A stretch of DNA of 64,000 nucleotides from the NCBI GenBank assembly GCA_030144965.1, contig JAMPUU010000010.1, forward strand, positions 186,001-250,000, in the 5' to 3' direction. This document shows positions 1 through 8,856 of the stretch, in pieces. The position numbers were made by a program, and so were the translations under genes. Within the stretch, counting starts at the first letter, position 1. Every line of letters begins with the position of its first letter. The notes under the pieces were generated by a model. The model was not told where the DNA came from and searched no databases. It saw only the letters and a list, made by a program, of their open reading frames with translations. Origin of the DNA: Nitrospira sp. BO4. Lineage in GTDB: Bacteria; Nitrospirota; Nitrospiria; Nitrospirales; Nitrospiraceae.

Positions 1-230
1 GCTTTGCCGTGAGCCGCATCCTGAATGGATCTGACACCAGACTCCCCCTCGGCCCCTGTTCCCTGACCTTTCAATTTCGGGGCAAGCTTATCCAACACTT
101 TTTGAACGATGTCATCGTCCAGAGTGCTGCTATGAGACGTGACTGATACCCCGATCTTTTTGAGCTCGGGGATGAGCACACGATTCTCCATTCCTAACTT
201 CTTCGCGAGTTCGTATACACGCATGGTCAT
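1..230 (-). CDS. infB: Translation initiation factor IF-2, N-terminal part (cut by window edge)
   Basis: IF-2 is the GTPase that brings initiator tRNA to the 30S subunit. Only the first 76 codons are inside the window. They read MTMRVYELAKKLGMENRVLI, the typical opening of the IF2_N domain, followed by a leucine-heptad stretch (DDDIVQKVLDKL) and the start of the low-complexity linker. The ATG at 230 is preceded by GGGAC at a good distance; an alternative ATG at 224 would give MRVYELAK, which is also a common family start. It lies 16 bases after the nusA stop, which matches the usual rimP-nusA-infB operon. Confidence 0.9.
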   Translation of the reverse strand, partial: MTMRVYELAKKLGMENRVLIPELKKIGVSVTSHSSTLDDDIVQKVLDKLAPKLKGQGTGAEGESGVRSIQDAAHGK

Positions 231-246
231 CAGACAGTCCCGTGCT

Positions 247-1398
247 CTATCCGCTCGTCGCTTCCTCGGCTCTGGCGGCTTGCCGAGCTTCTTCTTGCAG
301 CCGTTGCGCCTCGGCTTCCTCTGCAAGCGCCGCTTTGATTTCCTTATCTCGTTCGACTTTTTCCTTTTCGTATTCGGTTGCGCTGATGATATCGATTTTC
401 CAGCCGGTTAAGCGCGCCGCCAATCGGACGTTCTGGCCGTTCTTGCCGATCGCCAGCGACAGTTGCGAGTCTGCTGCGACGACGAGCGCCGATTTTTTTT
501 CTTCGTCAATACCGACTTTTTCGATCGTCGCGGGGTTCAACGCTTCGGCAATGAAGACTCGCGGGTCCTGCGTCCAGGTAATGATGTCGATCTTCTCGCC
601 ACGTAACTCACGGACCACGGCCTGCACGCGGGATCCCTTGATGCCGACGCACGCTCCCACCGGATCCACGGCTTTTTCCCGTGAGGTCACAGCGATCTTC
701 GTTCGATCTCCCGGCTCTCGAACCACCGATTTAATCTCGATGATTTTTTCCATGACTTCCGGCACTTCGAGTTCAAACAGCTTGGCCACGAATTGGGGGT
801 GGCTGCGAGACAAAATAACCTGAACATCCTTCGGAGTACGACGGACTTCCAATAACATGGCCTTCACACGATCGCCGCGCCGATAGGTTTCGCGCGGAAT
901 CTGCTCTTGAATCGGCAGGATGGCCTCCGTTTTCCCCAGATCGACCAGGTAGTTTCGGCGCTCCATACCGAGAATAATGCCGGTGACCAGATCCCCTTGA
1001 CGCGTTGAGTATTCTTTTTGTACGGCCTCCCATTCCGCCTCGCGAACCTTTTGAAAAATGACTTGTTTCGCGGTTTGGGCGGCAATTCTCCCCAGTTCAT
1101 TCATTTCGATCAGCGATCCGATTTCATCGCCCACTTCGGCTTCACTGTCGTACTGACGAGCTTCCTGGAGCGAGATCTCCGCTTTGGGATTGCTGACGGT
1201 TTCCACGATCGTCTTTTTGGAGACGACAGAAATTTCTCCGGTCTTGGGATCGATCTCCACCTGAATATTTTCGGCCTGGCCGAAACGCTTCTTGGCGGCG
1301 GTCTGCAGGGCGGACTCGATGGCCCCGATGACGCGGGCCTTGTCGATTCCTTTCTGGCGCCCGATTTCGTCGATCACTGAAATCAGTTCTCGGTTCAT
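247..1398 (-). CDS. nusA: Transcription termination/antitermination factor NusA
   Basis: NusA binds RNA polymerase and nascent RNA and controls pausing, termination and antitermination. The 383-residue product has the N-terminal polymerase-binding domain (about 1-130), an S1 domain (about 133-200, GDLVTGIILGMERRNYLVDLG), KH1 (about 230-280, GACVGIKGSRVQAVVREL) and KH2 (about 300-345, SLAIGKNGQNVRLAARLTGW). It stops after KH2 with a short charged tail, so it lacks the two acidic repeats of the 495-residue E. coli protein; this short form is normal outside Proteobacteria. A GGAGCG ribosome site precedes the ATG. It sits between rimP and infB on the same strand. Confidence 0.97.
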   Translation of the reverse strand: MNRELISVIDEIGRQKGIDKARVIGAIESALQTAAKKRFGQAENIQVEIDPKTGEISVVSKKTIVETVSNPKAEISLQEARQYDSEAEVGDEIGSLIEMNELGRIAAQTAKQVIFQKVREAEWEAVQKEYSTRQGDLVTGIILGMERRNYLVDLGKTEAILPIQEQIPRETYRRGDRVKAMLLEVRRTPKDVQVILSRSHPQFVAKLFELEVPEVMEKIIEIKSVVREPGDRTKIAVTSREKAVDPVGACVGIKGSRVQAVVRELRGEKIDIITWTQDPRVFIAEALNPATIEKVGIDEEKKSALVVAADSQLSLAIGKNGQNVRLAARLTGWKIDIISATEYEKEKVERDKEIKAALAEEAEAQRLQEEARQAARAEEATSG

Positions 1399-1448
1399 AC
1401 CTTACGCTCCTGCATCCGGTGACCACACACGATGACCTACCTCGCGCA

Positions 1449-1955
1449 CTAAATCTTCACGACCAGCTTTGTCTCCGCAATCATCTCTCGGTCTAATTCG
1501 ATCGTCTGAGGGTTCCGTGTTGTGGCGACAGCCAGCACGATCACCTGCTCATCCGCCCGTATCAGCTGCCCGGCGATCTTCCATTGGCCTTCGAGTGGTT
1601 GTCGAAGCTTGACACTGACCTCTTTTCCGATTGCTCGCTGATAGTCCTGTAGCCGTTTAAAGGGCCGATCCAAACCTGGCGAAGAGATTTCAAGGGTATA
1701 TGCGTGAGGGAACGGATCGGCCACGTCGAGTGCCGGCCCTAAGGTTTTATGTGCCTGCTCACAGTCTGTTATGGTGACTCCGCCCGGCTTATCGATGAGC
1801 ACACGAACGACCGAGCGAGGACCTCGTCCCACACACACCACGTCAATCAACTCTAGTCCGAGCGTCCATAAGATCGGTGCAATGATCCCGTGCAACCGGT
1901 CGGCAACCGGTTGCAGACCACCACCCGGTATGCTCAACCTATTTTCCCTTGACAT
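1449..1955 (-). CDS. rimP: Ribosome maturation factor RimP
   Basis: RimP assists assembly of the 30S subunit. The 168-residue product shows the family's N-terminal domain (GLELIDVVCVGRG, then VLIDKPGGVTITDCEQ) and the diagnostic YTLEISSPGLDRPFKR segment, followed by the C-terminal Sm-like domain. The reading frame is open upstream to 2024, but that extension runs through a terminator hairpin at 1966-1988, so I place the start at the ATG at 1955, which has a weak GGA at suitable distance. It is the first gene of the rimP-nusA-infB operon; 50 bases separate it from nusA. Confidence 0.93.
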   Translation of the reverse strand: MSRENRLSIPGGGLQPVADRLHGIIAPILWTLGLELIDVVCVGRGPRSVVRVLIDKPGGVTITDCEQAHKTLGPALDVADPFPHAYTLEISSPGLDRPFKRLQDYQRAIGKEVSVKLRQPLEGQWKIAGQLIRADEQVIVLAVATTRNPQTIELDREMIAETKLVVKI

Positions 1956-1965
1956 GTGTCCAAAC

Positions 1966-1988
1966 AAAAAAGTGGGCTTGAGCCCACT
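1966..1988 (-). terminator. Intrinsic terminator between dat and rimP
   Basis: On the minus strand a perfect 7-bp stem AGTGGGC / GCCCACT with a TCAA loop is followed directly by six T residues. It lies about 50 bases after the aminotransferase stop and just before the rimP start, so it probably ends the upstream transcript. A role as a rimP leader attenuator is also possible. Confidence 0.8.
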
Positions 1989-2034
1989 TACAGAGGGAGC
2001 ACCATACCACGCACCCCGGAGCAAAGCAAGAGCA

Positions 2035-2874
2035 CTAGCCGGTCAACAGCGCCCATCGAGCAGCCAGCGTCTTCGTGATCGGGCCCGGTCGGCCAGAGCC
2101 GATGGTTTTCCCATCGACTCGGACAACCCCAAGGACTTCGAGCGTGGTTCCAGTCAGAAACACCTCGTCTGCCGAGTACAGAGACTCGACTGGAATAAAT
2201 CGCTCTTCGATGGCGATGGTCTCCTTCTTCGCCAACTCCAACACCACTGCTCTTGTGACACCGGACAAAATTCGAGGCCCTTCCGGAGCCGTCACGATCA
2301 CTTCGTCTTGAATGGCCATGACATTGCTCAGGGCACCTTCCATCACGAGACCGTCTCGAACCAAAATTGTTTCGAAGACTCCCGCTTTTTTCGCCTCTTC
2401 ACGCGCAAGCACGTTGGCCAGCAGATTGACGCTTTTGATGTCGCACCGCCCCCATCGTAGATCTTCCCGCGTACATGCCGTCACGCCGGTGTGACGTATC
2501 TCGGGAGTCAGGGGATGAAACTCTCTGATCGTCATGACGACTGTCGGACGGCTGTCGGAAGGAAAGCGATGCTCCCGAGGAGCCACCCCTCTGGTAATCT
2601 GGATATAAATCTTGGCATCCTGATATCCGGCTAGGCTGAGTCCGTGTTGAATCCACTGTATCCATGACGCTCTGGTATACGGCTGAAGAATAGAGAGTTC
2701 ATTTGCACTCCGCTCAAGTCGGTCAAGATGCGCTCCCACTTCGAAAGGAACCGCTCGATAAGTCCGAATGACTTCGTAGACGGCATCTCCGAATTGAAAG
2801 CCTCGATCATCGATGGAAACGGTGGCCTCCTGCCACGGAAGAAAGCGACCGTTGATAAAGGCGATATCAGGCAT
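2035..2874 (-). CDS. Class-IV PLP aminotransferase, D-alanine/branched-chain aminotransferase family
   Basis: Fold-type IV pyridoxal-phosphate enzyme of 279 residues. The opening IAFINGRFLPWQEATVSIDDRGFQFGDAVYE and the catalytic-lysine region CDIKSVNLLANVLA (Lys147) match D-amino-acid aminotransferases closely, in which the equivalent lysine is about residue 145. The later segment LSGVTRAVVLELA is the phosphate-binding region. D-alanine transaminase (supplying D-Ala or D-Glu for the wall) is the most likely role. Branched-chain aminotransferase or aminodeoxychorismate lyase activity cannot be excluded from sequence alone. It is followed 50 bases later by a terminator and preceded by a small chagasin-like gene only 3 bases away, suggesting co-transcription. 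Confidence 0.85.
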   Translation of the reverse strand: MPDIAFINGRFLPWQEATVSIDDRGFQFGDAVYEVIRTYRAVPFEVGAHLDRLERSANELSILQPYTRASWIQWIQHGLSLAGYQDAKIYIQITRGVAPREHRFPSDSRPTVVMTIREFHPLTPEIRHTGVTACTREDLRWGRCDIKSVNLLANVLAREEAKKAGVFETILVRDGLVMEGALSNVMAIQDEVIVTAPEGPRILSGVTRAVVLELAKKETIAIEERFIPVESLYSADEVFLTGTTLEVLGVVRVDGKTIGSGRPGPITKTLAARWALLTG

Positions 2875-2877
2875 CGC

Positions 2878-3216
2878 TCATTTCCCGGGTAGAGGTTCCG
2901 CCTCTATTCTGAACAGCCGACGATCCTCCGCGGTAAATTTCCACCCCATCCGTTTTTCAAACACCAGCTGATACACCCCCGGCTGCACGGCTTTGAACTC
3001 AAAGATTCGCTGTCCATTTTCCACTGCATTATTGCTCGCAATTTGGAGGAACTCATCACTGAGGAGAGCGAGTCCTTTCGTGTCATAGGACGGCACCCAC
3101 TGCTCGCCTCTCGTCCGATCTTCCCATAGATGAATGACAAATGGCCGGTCGACCGTGACCTTGCGGCAGTCGCTGCTGTCCAATGCTTGGCTGTGATCGG
3201 TGCCGGAAACATTCAT
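2878..3216 (-). CDS. Chagasin-like (peptidase inhibitor family I42) domain protein
   Basis: Small protein of 112 residues. The pattern of a GEQW turn, a central GQRIFEFKAVQPGVYQLVF strand pair and the C-terminal KRMGWKF resembles the beta-sandwich of chagasin/I42 inhibitors of cysteine peptidases. Family members are usually exported, but no signal peptide is visible here and the start is well supported by GAGGA before the ATG, so a cytoplasmic form is implied. It is packed between the Rieske gene and the aminotransferase. The family call is by motif pattern only; inhibitory function is inference. Confidence 0.6.
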   Translation of the reverse strand: MNVSGTDHSQALDSSDCRKVTVDRPFVIHLWEDRTRGEQWVPSYDTKGLALLSDEFLQIASNNAVENGQRIFEFKAVQPGVYQLVFEKRMGWKFTAEDRRLFRIEAEPLPGK

Positions 3217-3264
3217 GTCTCTATCCTCGTACGCAAAGACACTCGTTACGCTGGATCTCTCGTC

Positions 3265-3582
3265 TTATACTCTCCGCCGAGGACCGACCATGATATCGGT
3301 TCCATCCACCCGAACTTCGTAGCTTCCCACACAATACCCGCCGCCGTCGGTGCCCTGCCCGTTGCGGATATCAAAGGCGAGATCATGCCAAGGGCAGGCA
3401 ATGACATATCCCTTGAGCCTCCCCTCAATAAGCGGGCCTCCCTCATGGGGACAGCTATTATGGATGGCGTAAAATTTCCCCTCAATGTTGAACAAGGCAA
3501 TCGGCCGGTCATTGACTGTGACGATCTTTGACTTTCCCGGAGGCAATTCTTCGATCTGTGCAACCTTGTGAAACTCATCCAT
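3265..3582 (-). CDS. Rieske [2Fe-2S] ferredoxin-like protein
   Basis: Soluble electron-transfer protein of 105 residues consisting of one Rieske domain. The cluster ligands are visible as Cys44-Pro-His46 (SCPHEGGPL) and Cys63-x-x-His66 (CPWHDLAFD), the classical CxH...CxxH pair. It looks like the small ferredoxin component type found with non-heme oxygenases or nitrite reductases rather than a cytochrome bc1 subunit, since no membrane anchor is present. The open frame extends to 3750, but only from the ATG at 3582 does the protein look like the family. A partner enzyme is not evident nearby. Confidence 0.9.
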   Translation of the reverse strand: MDEFHKVAQIEELPPGKSKIVTVNDRPIALFNIEGKFYAIHNSCPHEGGPLIEGRLKGYVIACPWHDLAFDIRNGQGTDGGGYCVGSYEVRVDGTDIMVGPRRRV

Positions 3583-3614
3583 CGTGATTCTATCCTTTTC
3601 CCGCGCCTCAACGC

Positions 3615-4115
3615 CTACAGGCGAAGGGCGTACTTGAGTTCGTCGGTTTTTGCAACTCCAGCCTTTTTGATGAACCCCGATTCCGTCTGGATCACATAGC
3701 GAGCGTCTTCCGGCGGTGGTCCGTACAATGGGCACGGATCTTTGGCGCATGGTTCCGCATGCTCCAGCATGTGCACCACATGATGGCTTTCGTCCACCCA
3801 GAGAATGTCGATGGGAAATCGATATTCCTTGGTCGTGACGCGATGCAGACCGTTTTGTTCAAAGATATAAAGCATGCCGCTATTTGGAGGCAATGCATCG
3901 CGAAAGGCGAGTCCAAAGAGCAACTTCTCCGGGGTATCCGCCACTTCAGCTTCCAGCTCGACTCCGCTGGGGAACGTCACGACAATGATGCTCGATTCTT
4001 TACGCTCAACGAGAAAAACTGAAGCGCTCATCAGAAGGAGGGCGAGCAGGACCATCATGATGATCCGCTTCTTCCTCTGTTCTCGATTGTTCGCTTGAGT
4101 CTGACCGGTTGACAT
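3615..4115 (-). CDS. DUF192 family exported/membrane-anchored protein
   Basis: Product of 166 residues with a basic start, a hydrophobic segment (about residues 19-36, MMVLLALLLMSASVFLVER) and a DUF192 domain (VEVADTPEKLLFGLAFRDALPPNSGMLYIF, later FPIDILWVDE, PCPLYGP). DUF192 proteins are small beta-rich proteins of unknown function, usually exported. I chose the ATG at 4115; a TTG at 4151 in frame would add 12 residues. It is transcribed away from the ferredoxin gene at 4335, with the shared promoter region between them. Confidence 0.8.
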   Translation of the reverse strand: MSTGQTQANNREQRKKRIIMMVLLALLLMSASVFLVERKESSIIVVTFPSGVELEAEVADTPEKLLFGLAFRDALPPNSGMLYIFEQNGLHRVTTKEYRFPIDILWVDESHHVVHMLEHAEPCAKDPCPLYGPPPEDARYVIQTESGFIKKAGVAKTDELKYALRL

Positions 4116-4145
4116 GGAGAAGAGTAATGATTTGTTCTTCACTGA

Positions 4146-4682
<537 letters not shown>

Positions 4683-4703
4683 CCTGCTGCTGATGTGCAC
4701 CGC

Positions 4704-4743
4704 AAAAGGCCCCGGTTCTTCAAGAACCGGGGCCTTTTGTTTT
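4704..4743. terminator. Strong bidirectional terminator after the ferredoxin gene
   Basis: A 17-bp perfect inverted repeat (4704-4720 with 4722-4738, arms AAAAGGCCCCGGTTCTT) carries an A-run on one side and a T-run on the other (TTTTGTTTTT), so it can work in both directions. It lies 22 bases after the ferredoxin stop. Confidence 0.9.
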
Positions 4744-4759
4744 TGACTCTGTCGCGTCT

Positions 4760-4797
4760 AAAAAGAAAGGCCTCAGTGATCTTCACCGAAGCCTTTC
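4760..4797 (-). terminator. Terminator of the cupredoxin gene
   Basis: Read on the minus strand, AAAGGCTTCGGTGA and TCACTGAGGCCTTT form a 14-bp stem with two G-T pairs and a 3-base loop, followed by CTTTTT. It starts 23 bases after the cupredoxin stop and points toward the ferredoxin terminator. Confidence 0.85.
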
Positions 4798-4819
4798 AAT
4801 CGACTCGAAACGCGGCGCA

Positions 4820-5296
4820 CTATTTCAACATCACCAGCTTGCCGCCGACGTGGCCCGGATGCAAGTGGCAACGATATTCGAGGACGCTCCCTGCCGCATA
4901 AAACAAATCGCTGGTCGGAACGCCGATGTACCGCGTCTCCCCGGGCTTGAGCACCAGCTTTGTATCCAGAACAGTCGGTGCCGATTGATTCACGGCGGCG
5001 CTCAGATGAAACCCATGTTCAGCTGTCGCATTGTTCGTCACCTTCAAAAGAACCGGTGAACCTGGACGTGTCTTAAAATCGATGACCGTCGTGGGAGGAT
5101 ACCAGGTCTTCATGTTACCTATCTCGATGGCGTAGAACGCGGCATCGACACTCAGTTCCTTAAACGGCTGCCCGACGACAGATCCAGTTTCCAGATCACC
5201 GATCTCGACACCACCTGCTTGAAGCGCGTACGAACCCGAAGCCCCAGCCAGCACCATTCCAAGGCCGAAAAAGACCGACAATATCATCTTGCCCAT
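4820..5296 (-). CDS. Secreted cupredoxin-domain (blue copper-like) protein
   Basis: Exported protein of 158 residues with a signal peptide (about residues 1-24, ending GSYA-LQAG). The rest is a cupredoxin barrel: HGFHL supplies a candidate histidine ligand and the C-terminal CHLHPGHVGGKL carries Cys and His in the C-x4-H spacing of type-1 copper sites. A methionine in the usual last ligand position is not seen (Leu/Val instead), so the copper site may resemble that of cytochrome-oxidase-subunit-II-like or nitrosocyanin-like proteins. A periplasmic electron-carrier or copper-binding role is inferred. It is a single-gene unit with its own terminator. Confidence 0.8.
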   Translation of the reverse strand: MGKMILSVFFGLGMVLAGASGSYALQAGGVEIGDLETGSVVGQPFKELSVDAAFYAIEIGNMKTWYPPTTVIDFKTRPGSPVLLKVTNNATAEHGFHLSAAVNQSAPTVLDTKLVLKPGETRYIGVPTSDLFYAAGSVLEYRCHLHPGHVGGKLVMLK

Positions 5297-5724
5297 GACT
5301 ACCCCCCTTGCAAGAAAAGAAGAGATAAATAGAGGCTTGTGAATATATGACGCTAAAGTTTGGAGGACGTGAAGGCTTTTGTAATGTGCACCCTTGTCAT
5401 TATCTATAGAGTATTGCCGACTTGTAACACCTCGCGCGGCGATTCTTATAACATAGGGGTCAAAACGGAAGCAACCGAATTGGAAGTGCCCCTGTCGAAG
5501 GAATCGGCGACACTAATTCAGACCACGAGATGACAAGGCTCGTTTCTCTGGACTACCACCTCTTGGCCTCGGAATCCTTGAGAAATCCAAGACACTCGTC
5601 GAATCGATTCTGTTGCATGTAGCCTCGCCTGCTCGTGCCCCTTGTTTCGCCGGAGGGGCTCCGTGCCCCGACCTCGCTTAAGTATTTCCCGAAAGTGCCG
5701 ATACAGCAGTCGAGGAACTACATC
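5297..5724. other. Intergenic region without a recognised gene
   Basis: 428 bases between the divergent cupredoxin and CBS-domain genes. Open frames on both strands are low in quality and have no recognisable product. The stretch presumably holds the two divergent promoters; I found no convincing -35/-10 pair, repeat or RNA fold. Confidence 0.5.
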
Positions 5725-6339
5725 ATGTCCATCATTTTGGCGGTCAATGGAATCGTAGAGACCTACCCGACCAAAACGACAGACCCTCGGCCTACCCGCG
5801 CCGAATCGGTTGGAGATCGGGAACATCATGGTCAACACTCAGCGTCTTTGGATCACTCAGCCTTAGCCGCGCAAACCGCGTATCAACAACAGAACCTCGA
5901 ACGGCCACATCCGAAACCGGCGATCCTGGCGCGGGATTTGATGAAAGCCCCGGTCCTTTCACTTCCGTCCGACAGTACGTTGCTCGATGCCTGGGGCATC
6001 ATGTCACACCGAGGATTCCATCATATTCCCGTCACTTCGCTGCATGCCACACTGGTCGGCATGATTTCTTATCGTGATCTGCTCGATCATGTGCCGGAGC
6101 TGATCACAGCGGCCGACAAGAGGCAGGCTTCAACGAGGCGATTAGCCGAAATCATGACTTCCCGAGTTATCTCCGCAACACCCACCACGGAGATCCGAGA
6201 AATCGCCCGCGTCATGTTGGATGAACAGATTCATGCGGTTCCCATCTTGGATCATGACCGTCACCTAGTCGGCATTCTCTCCACACAGGACCTGCTTCAG
6301 GGCATCGCGAACCATGGTCCGCTCGAGCTCTGGACCTGA
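5725..6339 (+). CDS. CBS-domain pair protein
   Basis: Protein of 204 residues. The first 75 residues are polar and probably disordered. A tandem CBS pair follows (about 75-135, ILARDLMKAPVLSLPSDSTLLDAW, and about 142-200, LAEIMTSRVISATPTTEIREIARVML). CBS pairs bind adenosine nucleotides and act as energy sensors. The start at 5725 (MSIILAVNG) is chosen because GAGGAA lies just upstream; the frame extends to a GTG at 5635 without a ribosome site. The target process is not indicated by the neighbours. Confidence 0.85.
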   Translation: MSIILAVNGIVETYPTKTTDPRPTRAESVGDREHHGQHSASLDHSALAAQTAYQQQNLERPHPKPAILARDLMKAPVLSLPSDSTLLDAWGIMSHRGFHHIPVTSLHATLVGMISYRDLLDHVPELITAADKRQASTRRLAEIMTSRVISATPTTEIREIARVMLDEQIHAVPILDHDRHLVGILSTQDLLQGIANHGPLELWT

Positions 6340-6523
6340 CTTCCTAATCCATTGAAAAACATACCTATTGGCGGCACAAGCCCCTCATTTCATCAATCGG
6401 TCCGTCGGATGCCCCCTCAAAAGACCGTGCCTCCTCCGTAGGATAGTCAGGCTGACCCTCCGGTAATACGGTGGTACCCACCACAGAACCGCAAAAAACT
6501 TCGGCCCCCAGGAACATTCATAA

Positions 6524-8809
6524 ATGAGGCTGGTCGACACATTTTTCGACACACCGGTTGCAGCAGGTGTTTCCGCTCTAGTCCTCCTGATTATTGGTCT
6601 TCTCCTCAAAGAGAACCGGGGGCGTCGCTGGGTCCTGGGCCTGAGCCTCCTGTTATACGTCCGTTATATGGTCTGGCGGGCGCTCTACACGTTACCGACT
6701 GATGATGTAAATAGTATCACCGTGGGTTGGATTGTGTTCCTGGCGGAACTGTATGGGCTCTGCCAATTTTGTTTCTTCACCTATCAGTCCTGGTCACCGA
6801 CGGACCGTTCCCCGGCGCCGATTACAACGTATCCCACGGTGGACATTCTGGTCACCGTTGTAAATGAACCCCTGTCGCTCCTACGGCAAACCGTGATGGG
6901 ATGCCTATCGCAAGAATACCCCAAGGATCGGTTCAAGGTGTACGTGCTCGATGACGGCCATCGTCTGGCAGCCAAGCAGTTGGCGACCGCACTGGGCTGT
7001 GGATACATCAGGCGCCCGGATTATCCCCGCCACGCCAAGGCCGGCAACCTCAACCATGCGCTTCACTTGACTGACGGCGACCTCGTCGCCGTGTTCGATG
7101 TCGACCATATCCCTGCCCGTACGTTCCTCAAAGAGACCATTGGATTCTTCGATGATCCCAAAGTGGCCATCGTTCAGACTCCTCACCACTTCTACAATCC
7201 CGACATTTTTCAACGAAACCTGCGTATCGGAGATCTCGTCAAGAACGAGCAAGCACTGTTCTTCCGCTCGTTGCAAGCGGGCCGTGATGCGCACAACAGC
7301 GCCTTCTTCGCAGGCAGCGGTGGCCTGTTCCGCCGGCAACCGCTGGAGGAGATCGGCGGTTTTCAGACCCAGACCATCACCGAAGACATCCACACCAGCA
7401 TGAACCTGCATGCACAAGGATATACGTCCTGCTACCTCAATCGCGTCCTGTCCGCTGGTCTGATGCCGGAGACGTTCGAAGGATACCTGAAGCAGCGGAA
7501 GCGTTGGGCCATCGGCTGCATCCAAATGCTTCTGCGCGACAACCCGCTGACAAAGCGCGGCCTCACGCTGTCACAGCGACTGGATTACTTCGGATCGATC
7601 TTTTATTTCTTCTTCGGTCTTCCACGCATCATTTGCCTGATCGCCCCACTGTCGAGTCTTTTGTTCCATACGCCGCCGATTCAGGCAAACGTGATGCTGT
7701 TAGGTCTTCACTTCTTTTCTTTCTACATCGCGGCGGCGTTAGCGATGCGGCCTGTCAGCAGCGGCTCGCGCAATCCGTTTTGGTCGGGCATCTATGAAAT
7801 CGCCATGTGTTTCGCGCTCAGCGCAGTCGCGCTCAGCGCCCTCGTCGCTCCGCATAAAGAGCGTCCCTTCGAGGTGACACCGAAAGGACAGCGCATCGAG
7901 AAAAACACTTCCGCCGAATTGATGTTGGCATGGCCGCACTTGCTGACGTTCGGCTTGTTGATTGCTGGTGTGATGGTTGGAATTCGGGACCTTCGACACG
8001 GCACAGGAGATCCCGGTCTTCCGGTCAGCCTTCTATGGGGATGCGTCAATCTCGCACTGTTGACCATAGCCATGTTCGTCGCCAATGAGCAAACACAGGG
8101 CCGGCGGGCATTTCGGCTCAACCGAGATTTCGTGAGCGAGGTGTTTGTGGACGATGCCCCCGTCTCTGCGCGTATTCTCAACATCAACGAACATGGTGCC
8201 GCGCTATCGTTGGAGCATCCGCTCTTTACCGCACTGGAAAGCGTCTCACTGCTTCTGACGTCGTCCCAGGGCGCCATCGTTCGATTGACCGGCCGCCTCA
8301 TCAGGCAAGAACGATTGCCGTCCGGTGATATGGTGGCCGCACTTCAATTTATCGGTCTGGATAGGACGACCCGACACACACTCGTCGATAAGATCTTCGG
8401 TGATCCTGCTGCCTGGGAAGAGAGTTATCGGTTCCAACCCGGCATCGCGAGCAGTTTGCGATCGCTGCTTGTCGCCGTCACGGCTCCTTGGCGATCCTAT
8501 ACATGGGAGCGACGCCGGATTCCACGTATTCTCCACGAAACCTCTTGTCGATTGAGCTCCTCAACATCGTTGCGGACCGGAAGGTTGAAAGATATGTCCT
8601 ACACAGGCGTGAGTGTACTCTTCTCTTCAGCTCCAAAAGGGTCGCTGGTTGAAAGTCTGTTGGAACTGCCTCGTGTGGCTCTGACGGTCAGCCCTGTCTC
8701 GATAACACGCCGCTTCCGCAAGACCTATGTCCGTTTCAGAGTGGAGCGCATCGAACGGGGCGAACAACAGTGGCGAGAGCTCCACGATCAGCAATGGAGA
8801 GAGCTATGA
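6524..8809 (+). CDS. Cellulose-synthase-like family 2 glycosyltransferase with two PilZ regions
   Basis: Inner-membrane processive beta-glycosyltransferase of 761 residues resembling BcsA. After two N-terminal membrane segments, the GT2 domain shows all catalytic motifs: DDG near residue 143, DVD at 192-194 (VFDVDH), TED at 286-288 and QRKRW at 324-328 (QxxRW). Several membrane helices follow (about 350-510). The C-terminus carries a degenerate PilZ region (from about 530, RRAFRLNRD...NINEHG) and a second with the complete c-di-GMP motif (RRRIPR ... DMSYTG, about 665-695). BcsA normally has one PilZ. No bcsB, bcsC or bcsZ homologue is adjacent, so the polymer made is uncertain. Confidence 0.88.
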   Translation: MRLVDTFFDTPVAAGVSALVLLIIGLLLKENRGRRWVLGLSLLLYVRYMVWRALYTLPTDDVNSITVGWIVFLAELYGLCQFCFFTYQSWSPTDRSPAPITTYPTVDILVTVVNEPLSLLRQTVMGCLSQEYPKDRFKVYVLDDGHRLAAKQLATALGCGYIRRPDYPRHAKAGNLNHALHLTDGDLVAVFDVDHIPARTFLKETIGFFDDPKVAIVQTPHHFYNPDIFQRNLRIGDLVKNEQALFFRSLQAGRDAHNSAFFAGSGGLFRRQPLEEIGGFQTQTITEDIHTSMNLHAQGYTSCYLNRVLSAGLMPETFEGYLKQRKRWAIGCIQMLLRDNPLTKRGLTLSQRLDYFGSIFYFFFGLPRIICLIAPLSSLLFHTPPIQANVMLLGLHFFSFYIAAALAMRPVSSGSRNPFWSGIYEIAMCFALSAVALSALVAPHKERPFEVTPKGQRIEKNTSAELMLAWPHLLTFGLLIAGVMVGIRDLRHGTGDPGLPVSLLWGCVNLALLTIAMFVANEQTQGRRAFRLNRDFVSEVFVDDAPVSARILNINEHGAALSLEHPLFTALESVSLLLTSSQGAIVRLTGRLIRQERLPSGDMVAALQFIGLDRTTRHTLVDKIFGDPAAWEESYRFQPGIASSLRSLLVAVTAPWRSYTWERRRIPRILHETSCRLSSSTSLRTGRLKDMSYTGVSVLFSSAPKGSLVESLLELPRVALTVSPVSITRRFRKTYVRFRVERIERGEQQWRELHDQQWREL

Positions 8810-8856
8810 ACGACGGTGAGCCGCAGAATCGGTTGCCGATCGGTAAGGTTGCCTTC

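Noticed and set aside
1956-2024. Longer rimP start
   Set aside because: The added codons run through a clear terminator hairpin and do not resemble RimP.
5518-5838. Minus-strand frame of 106 codons upstream of the CBS gene
   Set aside because: It overlaps the start of the CBS gene in antisense, has no recognisable content and a composition unlike a real protein.
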